From the NCBI GenBank assembly GCA_963978905.1, contig OZ022259.1, positions 9,052,001 through 9,116,000 of the forward strand: a stretch of DNA of 64,000 nucleotides, written 5' to 3'. The notes below the pieces were generated by a model. It had not been told where the DNA came from. It saw nothing but the letters and a program-made list of their open reading frames with translations, and did not search any database. Positions 54,690 through 64,000 of this stretch are shown piece by piece; positions within the stretch are counted from its first letter, which is position 1, and each line of letters starts with the position of its first letter. This DNA comes from Trichostrongylus colubriformis (lineage: Eukaryota > Nematoda > Chromadorea > Rhabditida > Trichostrongylidae). The position numbers and the translations under genes were made by a program.

Positions 54690-55870
54690 ACCGTGCGCGG
54701 AGCTTAAATTAGTCCATGTGTGGTCTTCACTTCTTGTCCCATGCTCTACCCATCCAAACTTATCCCCATCTCCACAGGTCGTTTTTCATGTAACTCCGCC
54801 CACCACTTTAAAAGCTCCGCCCACTGTGCCCTGCATTCTTTCCTGACCTTCAAAAACTCATCCCTGACCTTGATCCATCTTCTCCCTATGTTTGGGGCAC
54901 ATTCGAACCCAATCAACAATTATTGAACATTCCACGACGGCCCCGCCCATCATGGGCGGAGCTTGACTTGGTCCATGTGTGGTCTTTACTCAGTGTCCCA
55001 TACCCTACCCATACCGCATTTGTCCCCTTCTCCACAGGTCGTTTTTCATGTAACGTCCAAGCTCCGCCCACCACTTTAAATGCCCCGCCCACTGTGCCCT
55101 GCATTCTTTCCTGACCTTAAGAAACTCATCCCTGACCTAAATCCATCTTCTCCCTACGTTAGGAGCACATTCGAACCCAATCAACAATTTTTGAATATTC
55201 CACGACGGCCCCGCCCATTATGGGCGGAGCTTAACTTGGTCCATGTGTGGTCTTTACTTAGTGTCCCATGCCCTACCCATACCGCATTTGTCCCCATCTC
55301 CACAGGTCGTTTTTCATGTAACGTCCAAGCTCCGCCCACCACTTTAAATGCCCCGCCCACTGTGCCCTGCATTCTTTCCTGACCTTAAGAAACTCATCCC
55401 TGACCTAAATCCATCTTCTCCCTACGTTAGGAGCACATTCGAACCCAATCAACAATTTTTGAACATTCCACGACGGCCCCGCCCATTATGGGTGGAGCTT
55501 AACTTGGTCCATGTGTGGTCTTTACTCAGTGTCCCATACCCTACCCATACCGCATTTGTCCCCATCTCCACAGGTCGTTTTTCATGTAACGTCCAAGCTC
55601 CGCCCACTACTTTATGCCCCGCCTACTGTGCCCTGCATTCTTTCCTGACCTTCAGAAACTCATCCCTGACCTAAATCCATCTTCTCCCTACGTTTGTTGC
55701 ACGTTCGAACGTAATCAACAGTTTCGGGCTGAAAGCCAAACATTCCAGTGCACGCCCCGCCCCCGTGGGCGGAGCTTAATTTGGTCCATGTGTGGTCTTT
55801 ACTTCCTGTCCCATGCCCTACCCATACCACACTTGGCCCCATCTGCACAGGTCGTTTTTCATATGATACC
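54690..55870. repeat. tandem array, five copies of a 259-277 bp unit
   Basis: TCCATGTGTGGTCTT starts at 54713, 54972, 55240, 55508 and 55785. Each unit carries ACAGGTCGTTTTTCATGTAA, two or three GC-box-like CCGCCCA motifs and GGGCGGAGCTT. The middle three units are nearly identical and the outer two diverged, as expected of unequal exchange. Frames of about 100 codons in it merely follow the period. Confidence 0.95.
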
Positions 55871-56089
55871 TAATTTCGTGACAGACGGAGGGACAAACGG
55901 CTTAGCGCTTTATATATAGTAGGGATGTGCAAGGAGTTATAGCTGTAAAATAAAGCTGGTTGCTCTGAATTAAAAATGAGAAGCAGTATCATCGACGGAG
56001 CGAAGAATCGTCCCTACGTGCGGCAATAGCTGGATTTCTGAATTTCATCGTGAAGGTCACAACTAGAATTGTGCCAACAGTGCTACTGC

Positions 56090-56545
56090 AACGACAACTG
56101 ATCAAAGGAATCGTCCACGGGAAAATGAGTTTTTCTGGAACCCATAAATTTATGTTGCGTTTGCTTGATAAGGGCCGCTTGCAAAGTTTCACGCGAAAAA
56201 GTGAGAATTTGGCTGAGATACGGCTCCCCCAGTTCTCGGCCGGGTAGGCGGGGCCTCCGAGCAAGAGCTCCTTCCCATCATCCGCTGTGATTGGAAACGG
56301 AGAGTGGAACTGTTTACGTAAGTTTCTGTTCCTACAACGCGTCTCCGACCACTGCGAACGACCTGGTGGACACTTGCTCAGAGGCTCCGCCCACCCGGCC
56401 AAGACTTTGTGGTGCTCTATCTTAGCCAAATTCGATTCACAGTTTTTTCGCGTGAAACTTTGCATGCGGCCCACATTGAGTAAATGCAACATAAATACAT
56501 GAGTAACAGAAAAACTCAATTTTCCGCGGACGATTCCTTCAAGCT
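56090..56545. repeat. fold-back repeat, about 455 bp
   Basis: The left arm GGAATCGTCC(A)CGG...AAAAATGAGTTTTTCTG is repeated inverted as CAGAAAAACTCAATTTTCCG...GGACGATTCC. The arms are about 165 nt and moderately diverged; a second inner inverted pair includes GGCGGGGCCTCCGAGCAAG. One arm of the same family is at 27150. Confidence 0.75.
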
Positions 56546-56689
56546 AAACAACTGCAAAAACTGGCTGACACTACTTTTCACCATTTTGATAGCAGTACTC
56601 AGCATCCTTGCAGTAACTTTCGCATCGCGAGCTGCGGCGATAAACAGCAGTTATCAAAAATTAAAAATATCAAAAGCAGCTATAATAGT

Positions 56690-57180
56690 TTATTAAAGAC
56701 AGTGTTAGGGGTAATGTGGGTGGTAAGCAATCCTTAGGAGGATAGGAGGAGTCATTCACTCGAAAACTACGGGTTTGGAAAGCCCATTTGCGGCGAAATC
56801 CCCCACGAAGGGCGCGCCCCCGAGCTGTGGCAGAGGCGGCCTTTTCAGCTCAAGCCGCCTTACTGTGCTCGGCCCGTCTCCTAGCGATTGATTGGCTTGG
56901 GTGGAAATAGGAAGTATCGCGACTCGCTTTCTCAGTTTTGGCTTGAAGCGCACTCCAGAAAAAGGATGCTTCCTCATTTCCGAACATCCCGTTGAGGACA
57001 TGGCAACTCGTCAATGGAATACTCGTCCGGAATACCCGCCTCTCCGCGGAAAGGCTTCACGTCGGGAATCAACGGAAGGGTCCTATTTCTCAGGTCTGTG
57101 ACCATTTCTATCCGTTTTTTTCTTCAGTGTCCTGTAACTAGGCATGTCGACTTCCAAACTCACTACTTCTTTTACTTTTC
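56690..57180 (+). repeat. dispersed repeat, D+A parts, + orientation
   Basis: D part (GGGGTAATGTGG...GTGGCAGAGGCGGCC) is followed by the A part (CATTTCCGAACATCCC...GGAAAGG...CCTATTTCTC), the same order as 10268-10830 on the minus strand. This is the only near-complete copy on +. Confidence 0.65.
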
Positions 57181-57330
57181 TGCCTAATTTCCCCAAACAC
57201 TGCCTATAAGCAACACATATGCGTTCCAGAATTTTGTAAGAATAACAAGAGGCTAAGTTGAGGAATTTCGTTTTTCCTGCTCATACTCTTACCTTGGTGT
57301 AGTCCAACTACTGCTTAGTCAGGGCCCTAA

Positions 57331-57522
57331 GTGTTTCATACCAAGGAATCTGATCATGTAGCTGCACTCGAATTGTGTATCCATATCGATGGGCTCCCCA
57401 ATTCGAAGCTTATGAACTTCTATGTTAAGGGCAGTGAGTGGCTGCTCAGTCAGTGGAAGCGAGCGGTAGAAACCAACGATGATTATTTTGCCTTCACACT
57501 AACTTCAAAGCATTTCAATTAA
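57331..57522 (+). CDS. candidate terminal exon, unknown
   Basis: The + frame reads TKESDHVAALELCIHIDGLP, NFYVKGSEWLLSQWKRAVE and NDDYFAFTLTSKHFN to TAA, with coding-like codons. An acceptor-like ccctaag precedes it. No upstream exon was joined. Downstream to 58080 I see nothing firm. Confidence 0.4.
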   Translation: MFHTKESDHVAALELCIHIDGLPNSKLMNFYVKGSEWLLSQWKRAVETNDDYFAFTLTSKHFN

Positions 57523-58080
57523 CAACGTCCCGAAAAAAAGTCGCATGTGTTGCAAGACTTATGCACCAGCTTAATGGAACTTGAGGGATAGGGGTCGTAT
57601 TCGAGGTAAATGGTTCACCTACCATCAACGACAGGCAGAGCAGGGGTCTTGCCAGGCTACATCCTCCCCTTATGAAGCATTTGTTTTCCAAAACCCCATC
57701 TCCGCTCTACCATAAATTTTATAGGAAAGAGGTAGGATTAAGAGTCGCATTGGTGGAGTTTTGGGAAGGGGGTTCATCGATCCTTCTCAGTGTAATGGCA
57801 CTCTCCAAGCATATAAAGGAGTTTATATCCGTTCACTTTTATCCAATGTCGCCGCCTCCCCAGTGTTATGCCACGAACTGAGCAAGGCAAGGGCCTTCTG
57901 ATGAGAAAGGTAGCGATCAGGCTGGACATGAAAGTCAAACGTAGTCGACACAGACAAGTGCTTCTACTCCCCTCCATTCAGTGCTACTGTGAGAAGATAC
58001 AGCCACTGGGTGATAAGATTTTTTGATAAGATGTGAGCCAACACCATCCTCAACGAACTGATCTACTGGAAAGCATTCTG

Positions 58081-58952
58081 CTAGTGCAACTCCTTTCCCT
58101 GGAGAGATAATTCATGAAGCAGATCACAAGTAAGCCATTCATCTTCTGGCCTCAGAGTTTTGACTCGCTCGGTCAAAAATCCAAGGTTGACAGCATTCTG
58201 TCGCAAAATGGCGTTACTGCCAGGCATTCGCCGAATCCAGTGAGAAGCTGTGGCACCAAAGTGGGACAGAATGGTGCCGACAATTATATGAGTACCATCA
58301 TGTTTCTTACTAGGAACCTGTATAAATGAAAATACCTTTGTGGTGAAACTGGCATTTGATAATGTTGTAATATTCGAAAAAACCACGGTCTACACTCCAC
58401 TTCCATATTCAGATTGAAAATGGCCTCCTCTCCCTAGTCTTCGGGGCTTGGGTCCTGATCAGAGAGTGTACAGTGGAAAGCGGACCGACGCGGTAACCTC
58501 GCGGTTCAATATCACACCAGTTCCTCTTGCACTGCCTCGTTTCTAGAAAGCTCGATCTTATTTGACCATGTTGCGGAGGAGCGGTCAGCACCGGCTCAAT
58601 GTATATGATCTGGTGAAGTTGCTAATCACAGGCGTTCCTTCAAAGCGGAGTCTTCATTCTGAAGGGAACAATAGATTGAAATCAGGGCAATTTTTTTCAG
58701 TGATCCTCGGGGGATGATGGAACACCACAACATGGTTGCGTAAGGAGACTTCTTTATGAAATGTGCCCTTGCTATGAAGTAAACGGTGTTATTCTCACGA
58801 GGGGATGGGCATCTTATGAAAAGTTGCACATTTAACAATCTCGCAAGGATTTTCGAGGGGTTGGTCTGCATACTCTGCATAGTCGCGCAAGCCTTATCTT
58901 TAGTTGAGAGAGAGGAAGATTTCAATCTTGTTTTAATTTTGATTTCTCTTTT
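58081..58952 (-). CDS. hypothetical gene, up to three exons
   Basis: Exon 1 opens after ccgaattag at 58953 and runs to 58626: SSSLSTKDKACATMQSMQTN, ILARLLNVQLFIRCPSPREN, FIARAHFIKKSPYATMLW. A middle frame (58591-58409) reads SSFLETRQCKRNWCDIEPRG and VHSLIRTQAPKTRERRP. The last exon, 58317-58081, follows atttatacag and reads VPSKKHDGTHIIVGTILSHF, IRRMPGSNAILRQNAVNL and RPEDEWLTCDLLHELSL to TAG. Codon use is good throughout. The donors of the first two are not decided. Family unknown. Confidence 0.5.
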
Positions 58953-59095
58953 CTAATTCGGGTTCCATCGTGTTCTAATTTCGATTTGATAGACGTGTTG
59001 TGGTTTGACTTATCTTAATAGTGTTGTTTCATGTGTGTTCACACATGCAATAAATAAATAAATAAGAGTTGCTCCTTTTACGCTCTAGCCCTCTA

Positions 59096-59837
59096 CAGGG
59101 GGTGCCAAAAAAAAGCAATTTTGTCTCCTCCACTTTCGACCCCATTTAGCCAAACTACAGTAAATTCTATTGAGGTATTCTCATCCCCAGAATCAAGAGC
59201 AGACCTAACTCTATCACTATACTCCGTGGCAGCCTCCTGCACGAGCAGGAACGGGAGCAAGGAAAGACTGAACAAGATGTATCACCTCAACTGGGCAAAA
59301 TCCGAAATTTCTTCGCCCTCTTTCACAACCTTGCTGACGTCCGTTCAATCTGGGTACCTAAGGGAATTCATACCGGATTGTGTTCTTCAACATTGCGTTT
59401 TTCCCGGGTTCCCAGCGCCCTTCGTTTCCAAGAGCCAAAACGTTCCCCTACCACTGAAACCCCTCCAGAGGCGGATTTGAGGCATGAAAATGATACTTTG
59501 GATCATAGCAGCCTTGTCCAAGCAGCAGGGGCTCTGTGACTTCCAAGAACCGAAGGGCCACCCCTCAGGAAGCTTCCCACAAAAGACCTACCACGGAGCT
59601 TGGCTCCACTGTTTTTAGCGAATTTTTAAATGTAGGTACTCCGAAGCCCGACTGCGCCGAATGAAACCTCCATATTTTTATGAACATGAACGTGAGGAGC
59701 CACAGCTTGTTCCTGCTTTTAGAGGAACATTTCGGAAATGTTTTGCTCCAATACCTTTATCTCTTTCGTTTCCCTACGTTTTGTAAAATTGGCAGATGTG
59801 CGCCGTGGGCAAAATTACTTTTTTTTGGCACCCCCTG
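59096..59837. mobile_element. 742-bp MITE with TA target duplication
   Basis: The ends CAGGGGGTGCCAAAAAAAAG are inverted repeats, extended by AAAATT(A/G)C inside, and are flanked by TA at 59094-59095 and 59838-59839. CAGG(G) ends with a TA target fit the Tc1/mariner superfamily. No transposase is encoded; a + frame at 59121-59480 has no known domain. An older copy is at 21164-21910. Confidence 0.88.
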
Positions 59838-59958
59838 TAGGCTTAGGTAAAGTAGCGTCCTTAGTGGGATACCCCCCACTCCCTTGCGTAGCTTTCAGTA
59901 TGTTGTCCACTCGAAGTGCTAACACTATTTCCGTACAAAAAGCTGCGAAGTATTCCAT
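59838..59958 (-). CDS. coding-like exon abutting the MITE
   Basis: From ATG 59958 the minus strand reads MEYFAAFCTEIVLALRVDNI then LKATQGSGGYPTKDATLPKP. It then enters the MITE, which adds TGGAKKK and a stop. Without the MITE the frame would run on for about 20 codons (RGLERKRSNS and on) to a TGA. It could be a short gene disrupted near its end, or an exon whose donor lay before the insertion. Chance cannot be excluded at this length. Confidence 0.4.
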
Positions 59959-60105
59959 ACTGATTCAGTGGCTTTTTTGCTGTTTTATTGGATTTCCTGA
60001 GGCTAGAAGGCAACATGTCATGTTGTAGTACCACTATGATATTTACATTTTTTGAATGCCAGTCATTCACTGACCACAGATCACGCAACAACCGCTTTCT
60101 CCCTT

Positions 60106-60253
60106 TCACGGATGTGCCTCCCACATTCCCATGTCATCCTCGCGAATCGTGCCGTTTCTCATCTCATCAGATTTCATCTCGTCCTTAATAGCAATCCGTT
60201 TCTCGCATTTTCGCTTTTTTGATGAGTCCATCTCGATATTCCGACTTGATTGA
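60106..60253 (-). CDS. terminal exon, highly charged
   Basis: After an acceptor (aaatcgattcag) the minus strand reads IEMDSSKKRKCEKRIAIKDE then MKSDEMRNGTIREDDMGMWE, AHP and TGA. KKRK could be a nuclear localisation motif. Upstream on the same strand a short exon-like segment (about 60601-60516, MQDIIKCLEPAETGSYASA, donor gtaaga) may belong to the same gene; the joined phase would use another frame, so the link is open. Confidence 0.4.
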
Positions 60254-60702
60254 CTGAATCGATTTTAGTCCATGGCCGATCGATTTCAATCATGTCGAGC
60301 TCTACCTATCGTTTACGGGAAAACAACCAGCCGGTTTGTTTCATTGTTTAGGCTCAGTTCATCCCTAGGGCTGGGTGATCGGAGTTTCCCCTTCAAGCCC
60401 CATCAAGGTCCAGAGACATCTGCTTAGACGTCAGCAACAGCAGCTACTAACACACACGTACGTACACGCGCCGTGAAAATTCTATTACCCCAGCCGACAT
60501 CTCTTACGCATTCCTGATCTCAACGTTCGACTTCCGACAGCAGACGCATAGCTTCCTGTTTCAGCCGGTTCCAAGCATTTTATGATATCTTGCATTTCTT
60601 TCTGGTAAATCCTACCCGGCAGTAAAGGATGTATTAATCCATACTGGATTGCTTATTGAGTAGAAGTCAATAGAGGTGTGTTGTTGACTTACGCTTGCAT
60701 TC

Positions 60703-60979
60703 CTACTGAGATGTGTTGTTCTGTTGAATAGCTGAGCTGCTTCGTCTTCCGTCAGCCTGCACATTCGCCTTCGTTTCATCTCCTGTATTCTGCTGCAGCA
60801 GTAGTTTTATGGCAGATACACCCGAGTCATTCACCACTCCCTGCCATTTTCTGAGATTCTGGACAGCCCGTTTCATCCAAATCACTTCTATTCGAGACAT
60901 GCTCGCAGACAGTTACCTTGCGTCTGACTATGGTAGTGGAACTTACGTCCTCCTTTGAGAGGCACGCATTTGATTTGAG
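60703..60979 (-). CDS. last two exons of a hypothetical gene
   Basis: The exon 60979-60835 follows caatttttag and encodes LKSNACLSKEDVSSTTIVRR, KVTVCEHVSNRSDLDETGCP and ESQKMAGS. A 52-nt intron (60834-60783, gtgaat to atacag) joins in phase 1 to 60782-60703: DETKANVQADGRRSSSAIQQ, NNTSQ and TAG. The 145- and 80-nt exon lengths agree exactly with the shared phase. The C-terminus is polar and probably disordered. No family recognised; upstream exons not found. Confidence 0.6.
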
Positions 60980-61107
60980 CTAAAAATTGTTCCACCTGAC
61001 ATGGTACTGACTCTGTTTTAATAGGTACAATCGGACATTAGTGTATAGAAAAAATAATCAAAGGGAAAACCGAATTATCCAACTACATTATTTGAAATAT
61101 AAGTCAT

Positions 61108-61221
61108 CTACTTAAATAGCTTTCGAACACTGCTCGACAACAGATCAAATTCTGGCGGGTGCAGGAACTTGGTTCTAGACCCGATGGTTGGACATGCATA
61201 CTCATATATTCCACGGCAACC
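61108..61221 (-). CDS. candidate exon, Cys-containing
   Basis: Minus frame GCRGIYEYACPTIGSRTKFL then HPPEFDLLSSSVRKLFK and TAG, after a weak acceptor (gaaccgag). It lies between the gene ending at 61457 and the exons at 60979 and may belong to neither. Confidence 0.3.
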   Translation of the reverse strand, partial: GCRGIYEYACPTIGSRTKFLHPPEFDLLSSSVRKLFK

Positions 61222-61456
61222 CTCGGTTCACATGCGAAAGAAGATCACACATAAGGAAAATCAAGAGGATTCATTGGAATATTTAGTCGTAGTAGTGTCC
61301 TAATCATTCGCAGTAGTGTCCTAATCATGCCTTTTTATTTATTTATTTATTTACTTGCACTCGAGGTGCACCATCGGTACGTCAACAGTAACAAAATGTT
61401 AGCAATCAAAAAAACATTCAAGTCTGAACAAACTAAACTTTTTCGTTTACCACTTG

Positions 61457-61565
61457 TTACAAGCCCCTCATCACAGCTTCCTCCTTAGGCGATTCCGCAT
61501 TGTCTTGTGCTCCCTCCTCCATATCGTCCATTTCGATATATATATTTTCAAATAGGCTGCTACTC
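61457..61565 (-). CDS. terminal exon with AATAAA-rich 3' end
   Basis: The minus strand reads GSPNYAGYLTTVSSSLFENI then YIEMDDMEEGAQDNAESPKE and EAVMRGL to TAA at 61457. About 110 nt downstream, near 61345, four overlapping AATAAA signals ((AAAT)n on minus) mark a plausible poly(A) site. The acidic tail resembles the style of MADF C-termini, but no domain is present in this exon. The acceptor is within cgtaag or cgaaag. Confidence 0.45.
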
Positions 61566-61767
61566 ACTGTCGTGAGATAGCCCGCATAATTGGGGGAGCC
61601 CCGCCTCTTTCGCTTACGAGTTATTAGACATTATTGAAGCTCACCGTTTAGCTTATTCCTCAAGTGGAATAAGCAATAGCGGATAATGTACTTGAAAGTA
61701 CTAAAAAAATTACTCTTAAAATAGCGTCAGGACTTGCTTCTCGATCAAACTTGAAGGCACATTTCAG

Positions 61768-62012
61768 GATTATCAAGGTGTATTACAACTGCCGCCGTGG
61801 TCGGATACTTCGACCACCAGCCAGTGGGCTGTACCTTTACCGACGCGTGGGTGTCAGTTCTTGGAGCGTGCAGAGCCGAAGAAGCAAACGCGACTCCACC
61901 AGGCAGCCTAGGCACTCCCACCCTAGACGTGACTGTTGGCAATGACGAGTTCAACGGTGGCAACAACGTGACGGATGAGGCCTATGATTGTTTGATAATA
62001 AGTATAAGATAA
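61768..62012 (+). CDS. candidate terminal exon, possibly secreted
   Basis: After a good acceptor (gcacatttcag) the + strand is open to a stop at 62012 with coding-like third positions: VVGYFDHQPVGCTFTDAWVS, GSLGTPTLDVTVGNDEF and NGGNNVTDEAYDCLIIS. One NVT sequon and two Cys would suit an extracellular protein. Two other frames are partly open. Unknown family. Confidence 0.45.
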
Positions 62013-62341
62013 GGAATAGATGCTAGTGATAAAGGAGACGTCATGAGGAAACAGGTGATCTTCCAGAGCTCCTCACGATACCATCCAGCGGAAACTGATT
62101 CCAAGGCTCAGTTTCACGATAATCTCGTCCAAGGCCAAATGTCAGAAGGCCTTATTCTCGCCATTTTCGGGGACTTCTTTTGGAATTTTCTTTCTCGACG
62201 TACTACTCCGCGCCTCAGATTTCATAATTCAGCGCTTGAACCCACTTAAGGTAATCCTGGAATGCTCCTTCAACAAACATAAACTGGAAATATGGAAGCA
62301 GCAATATGAAAGGAAGGTATTCTAATTGTAACGAACAGTCT

Positions 62342-62718
62342 TCAAAAAAGATAAACTCGCAGTTTCAAAAGGCATCGCAGGGGCTCCACAAGGAGTGCAA
62401 TTAAAGTTTCTTTCGCAGAACATTTCTCGTATTTCCTATCTACTCGAATGGTTTCCTCCACCCATTTTGCTACTGCCTAGTTACAATATAGCACGATTTC
62501 TTACCACAAAAAGCACATAAACCTGTCCTGTTCATCCTTTTATAATTCCATCGGTACTGCTCTTGTACTACTCGGTACTCAAACTTCCGCATATCTATTA
62601 GCAAAATCTCTAAGCCTACAAAAAAATCTCTTATTATGAGTGAAAATCGTTTTACCGTCGCTGACATCAAACCCATACACTGCTTATCGAATATGAACTT
62701 AGAATGGGCCGTCGCCAT
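62342..62718 (-). CDS. three-exon gene, 82-residue Cys-containing protein
   Basis: Exon 1, 62718-62679: MATAHSKFIFDKQ from an ATG. Intron of 63 nt (gtatgg...tttttgtag). Exon 2, 62615-62505: LEILLIDMRKFEYRVVQEQY, RWNYKRMNRTGLCAFC. Intron of 65 nt (gtaaga...gagtag). Exon 3, 62439-62342: RKYEKCSAKETLIALLVEPL, RCLLKLRVYLF and TGA. Both joins are phase 1, and the exon lengths (40, 111, 98 nt) agree exactly. The Cys pattern CxxC-x6-C could bind a metal. I do not recognise the protein. One of the best-supported host models in the window. Confidence 0.65.
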
Positions 62719-63017
62719 ATTCAATCGATAAGCTTCAACGGCAGGAATTCTTCTATAGCGTGAGTACTTTTCGAACAGTCCTATACAATCTACAACTTAT
62801 TGTGATATCATATTATATTCATATTCTATGTTATATATTCATATCATATTGTGTTGTCTGATCTGTTATTTCTCAGGTAGTCATTATTAATCGAACAAAT
62901 ATCTACAGACAAATCAAACCAACCTTGAGGTATAGTAAGTAAATTCAGCTATTTCTTTGACCCAAAACGTACCGCTGTAACACTTGGTGTTACAAGCAAT
63001 TCAAACTACAATTTTTT

Positions 63018-63224
63018 TTGTTTTTTCGAAAATGTATCGTGGTCAAATGCTGCCGCCATATGTTTTCCAATATGAAAAATAACATCCCCTTCTGGGATCC
63101 TGCTCCTACAAAAAGTATTGAAATAGATAGGATTTTGACAACACGCTTTGGAACAGCACATGCAGCAAAATATGACAAAACAAATTCACTTTGCAGCGTT
63201 ATACATGTGCTTGTACTTCTATAA
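63018..63224 (+). CDS. candidate exon, unknown
   Basis: The + frame reads MFSNMKNNIPFWDPAPTKSI then EIDRILTTRFGTAHAAKYDK and TNSLCSVIHVLVLL to TAA. The upstream T-rich run before cgaaaatg could serve as an acceptor region. The antisense frame (91 codons) is less protein-like. Confidence 0.4.
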   Translation: MFFRKCIVVKCCRHMFSNMKNNIPFWDPAPTKSIEIDRILTTRFGTAHAAKYDKTNSLCSVIHVLVLL

Positions 63225-63359
63225 TGTTTTTTTTTTTCAACAAACTGAGCAATAACGGTCTTCACATAAAAAATACCTGGTGTTCATTACCTGGTAGTTA
63301 TATAATACATGAAATCTCTTTTTAGTGTTGGTGTTATGTTAATGACCTGAGCAGTTGTA

Positions 63360-63768
63360 AATTTTACAAAGACTTGAACTTTTTATAACCACTTCGGTAA
63401 CAGTTAAGGCAATAGTACGTAAACCGCAGATCCGGTGTTCACCGCCGAAACTTTCGGGAAATATGGGTCACCGTAATATTTGGGTGGTTCTTTCGAACAT
63501 CCACGAAGCATCCCACTTTTTTTCTGTAATAACTGGAGGTCTGCAGGATATCTGCTCACCTCTACAGATGAGCATCGGCCACAGTTACTCTTCTATTGGC
63601 TGTGGTGTTAACTTCTTAGTTGTACAAAAATTTAAATTGTTCGGTAGTGGTGTTGAAACACGGACATATTTCTACAATGGTGCAATAACTGACAGATATG
63701 TTGTTCTCCATATTCGAAAACGTATTCCAAAAGCTTTAGCTCTCAGACATCGACACTTTCATATGTAG
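63360..63768 (+). CDS. hypothetical protein exon, about 136 open codons
   Basis: The longest uninterrupted host frame of the 3' end: open from a TAA at about 63360 through ATG 63463 to TAG 63766-63768. It reads VKAIVRKPQIRCSPPKLSG, MGHRNIWVVLSNIHEASHFF, LQDICSPLQMSIGHSYSSIG and VETRTYFYNGAITDRYVVLH, ending IRKRIPKALALRHRHFHM. Codon use is even. No signal peptide. It could be a 102-codon gene from the ATG or an internal exon. Family not recognised. Confidence 0.5.
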
Positions 63769-64000
63769 AAAAAAGATACGGTCCTGTGTGGCCAAGTGCA
63801 ACACATGGAGTTGCACTATTTGAAGAGAGCGAAAACAGCCCGGTCCGTTATTGTTATAAAGAGTTACGGATCTGCGCGGGCTTGGGGTTATGGACTTACT
63901 CCGTCCTTCAGCAAAGGTATGGATCGTATGGCAATGCCATGCATTCCACTGGTCCAAAGTTCATGACTTTCAGAGAGATCAAAGTTAGGATTATTAGGGT
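63769..64000. other. window end, no gene seen
   Basis: A minus frame (63736-63957) overlaps the 3' end of the preceding exon and appears incidental. Confidence 0.35.

Noticed and set aside
54723..55919. Several overlapping frames of 60-108 codons on both strands
   Set aside because: They repeat with the tandem unit, are Pro/Arg/Ser-rich on both strands and reflect the array, not a protein.
55880..55925. Helitron 3' end after the tandem array
   Set aside because: No CTRR terminus with a preceding hairpin, and no Helitron 5' TC end was found.
56989..57101. Frames inside the D+A repeat copies, including MKIDAVAFPNIPSC
   Set aside because: Both strands are open in more than one copy, and the frame is not kept in the 57.0-kb copy, so I treat it as repeat sequence.
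58409..58591. Wnt-like or growth-factor-like Cys segment (CKRNWCDIEPRG)
   Set aside because: Only two Cys, no conserved Wnt context and no signal peptide; resemblance is superficial.
61340..61375. (TTTA)n run as a non-LTR retrotransposon tail
   Set aside because: It lies about 110 nt beyond the stop of a minus-strand exon and reads as overlapping AATAAA signals, a simpler explanation; no reverse transcriptase is nearby.
1..64000. CRISPR arrays, rRNA genes, spliced-leader RNA genes
   Set aside because: No direct-repeat/spacer array of CRISPR type, no rRNA-like conserved block and no SL1-like sequence was seen on either strand by eye.

Overview
The window reads as gene-sparse, repeat-rich DNA of a nematode, most likely a clade V (strongylid/hookworm-like) species. 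Three things point there. Exons join through very short introns (52, 57, 63 and 65 nt in the models below) with gtaagt/gtgagt donors and ttcag/tag acceptors. The mobile elements are of types known from nematodes: a mariner with a DD34D core, a Tc3-like element, and TA-flanked MITEs. MADF-domain genes occur as a tandem pair. The species is an inference. No rRNA gene, CRISPR array or operon-like bacterial gene run is present. The + strand is given 5'->3' and many host exons lie on the minus strand.

Layout. 0-14 kb: scattered short exons (best: 6.5-7.6 kb on +, 6.0-6.3 kb on -), two copies of a dispersed repeat, and a nested pair of fold-back repeats at 11.2-12.4 kb. 14.7-17.8 kb: two tandem minus-strand MADF genes; the second carries an exon-intron unit in three copies. 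19.5-25.5 kb: mobile elements, namely a hairpin with a 9-bp target duplication, a TIR element, a decayed 0.75-kb MITE and a dead 1.28-kb mariner. 26-31 kb: a few minus-strand exons, a hairpin MITE and a tRNA-like element. 32-37 kb: a Tc3-like palindromic element and a hairpin MITE, each sitting inside an otherwise continuous minus-strand reading frame. 39-45.8 kb: several small exons and two-exon models. 46-53 kb: a diverged direct duplication carrying pseudogene copies of an unknown minus-strand family, one split by a Tc1/mariner deletion derivative. 54.7-55.9 kb: five tandem copies of a ~265-bp unit. 57-64 kb: the densest stretch of believable exons, including a phase-consistent three-exon gene of 82 codons.

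Apart from the transposases and the MADF pair I do not recognise the host proteins, so most are reported as reading frames with their splice evidence and no function. The recurring theme is palindromic or inverted-repeat elements lodged in coding exons. Four such cases leave the host frame intact once the element and one target-site copy are removed. Exon models are hand-made from six-frame reading and splice consensus; none has transcript support.
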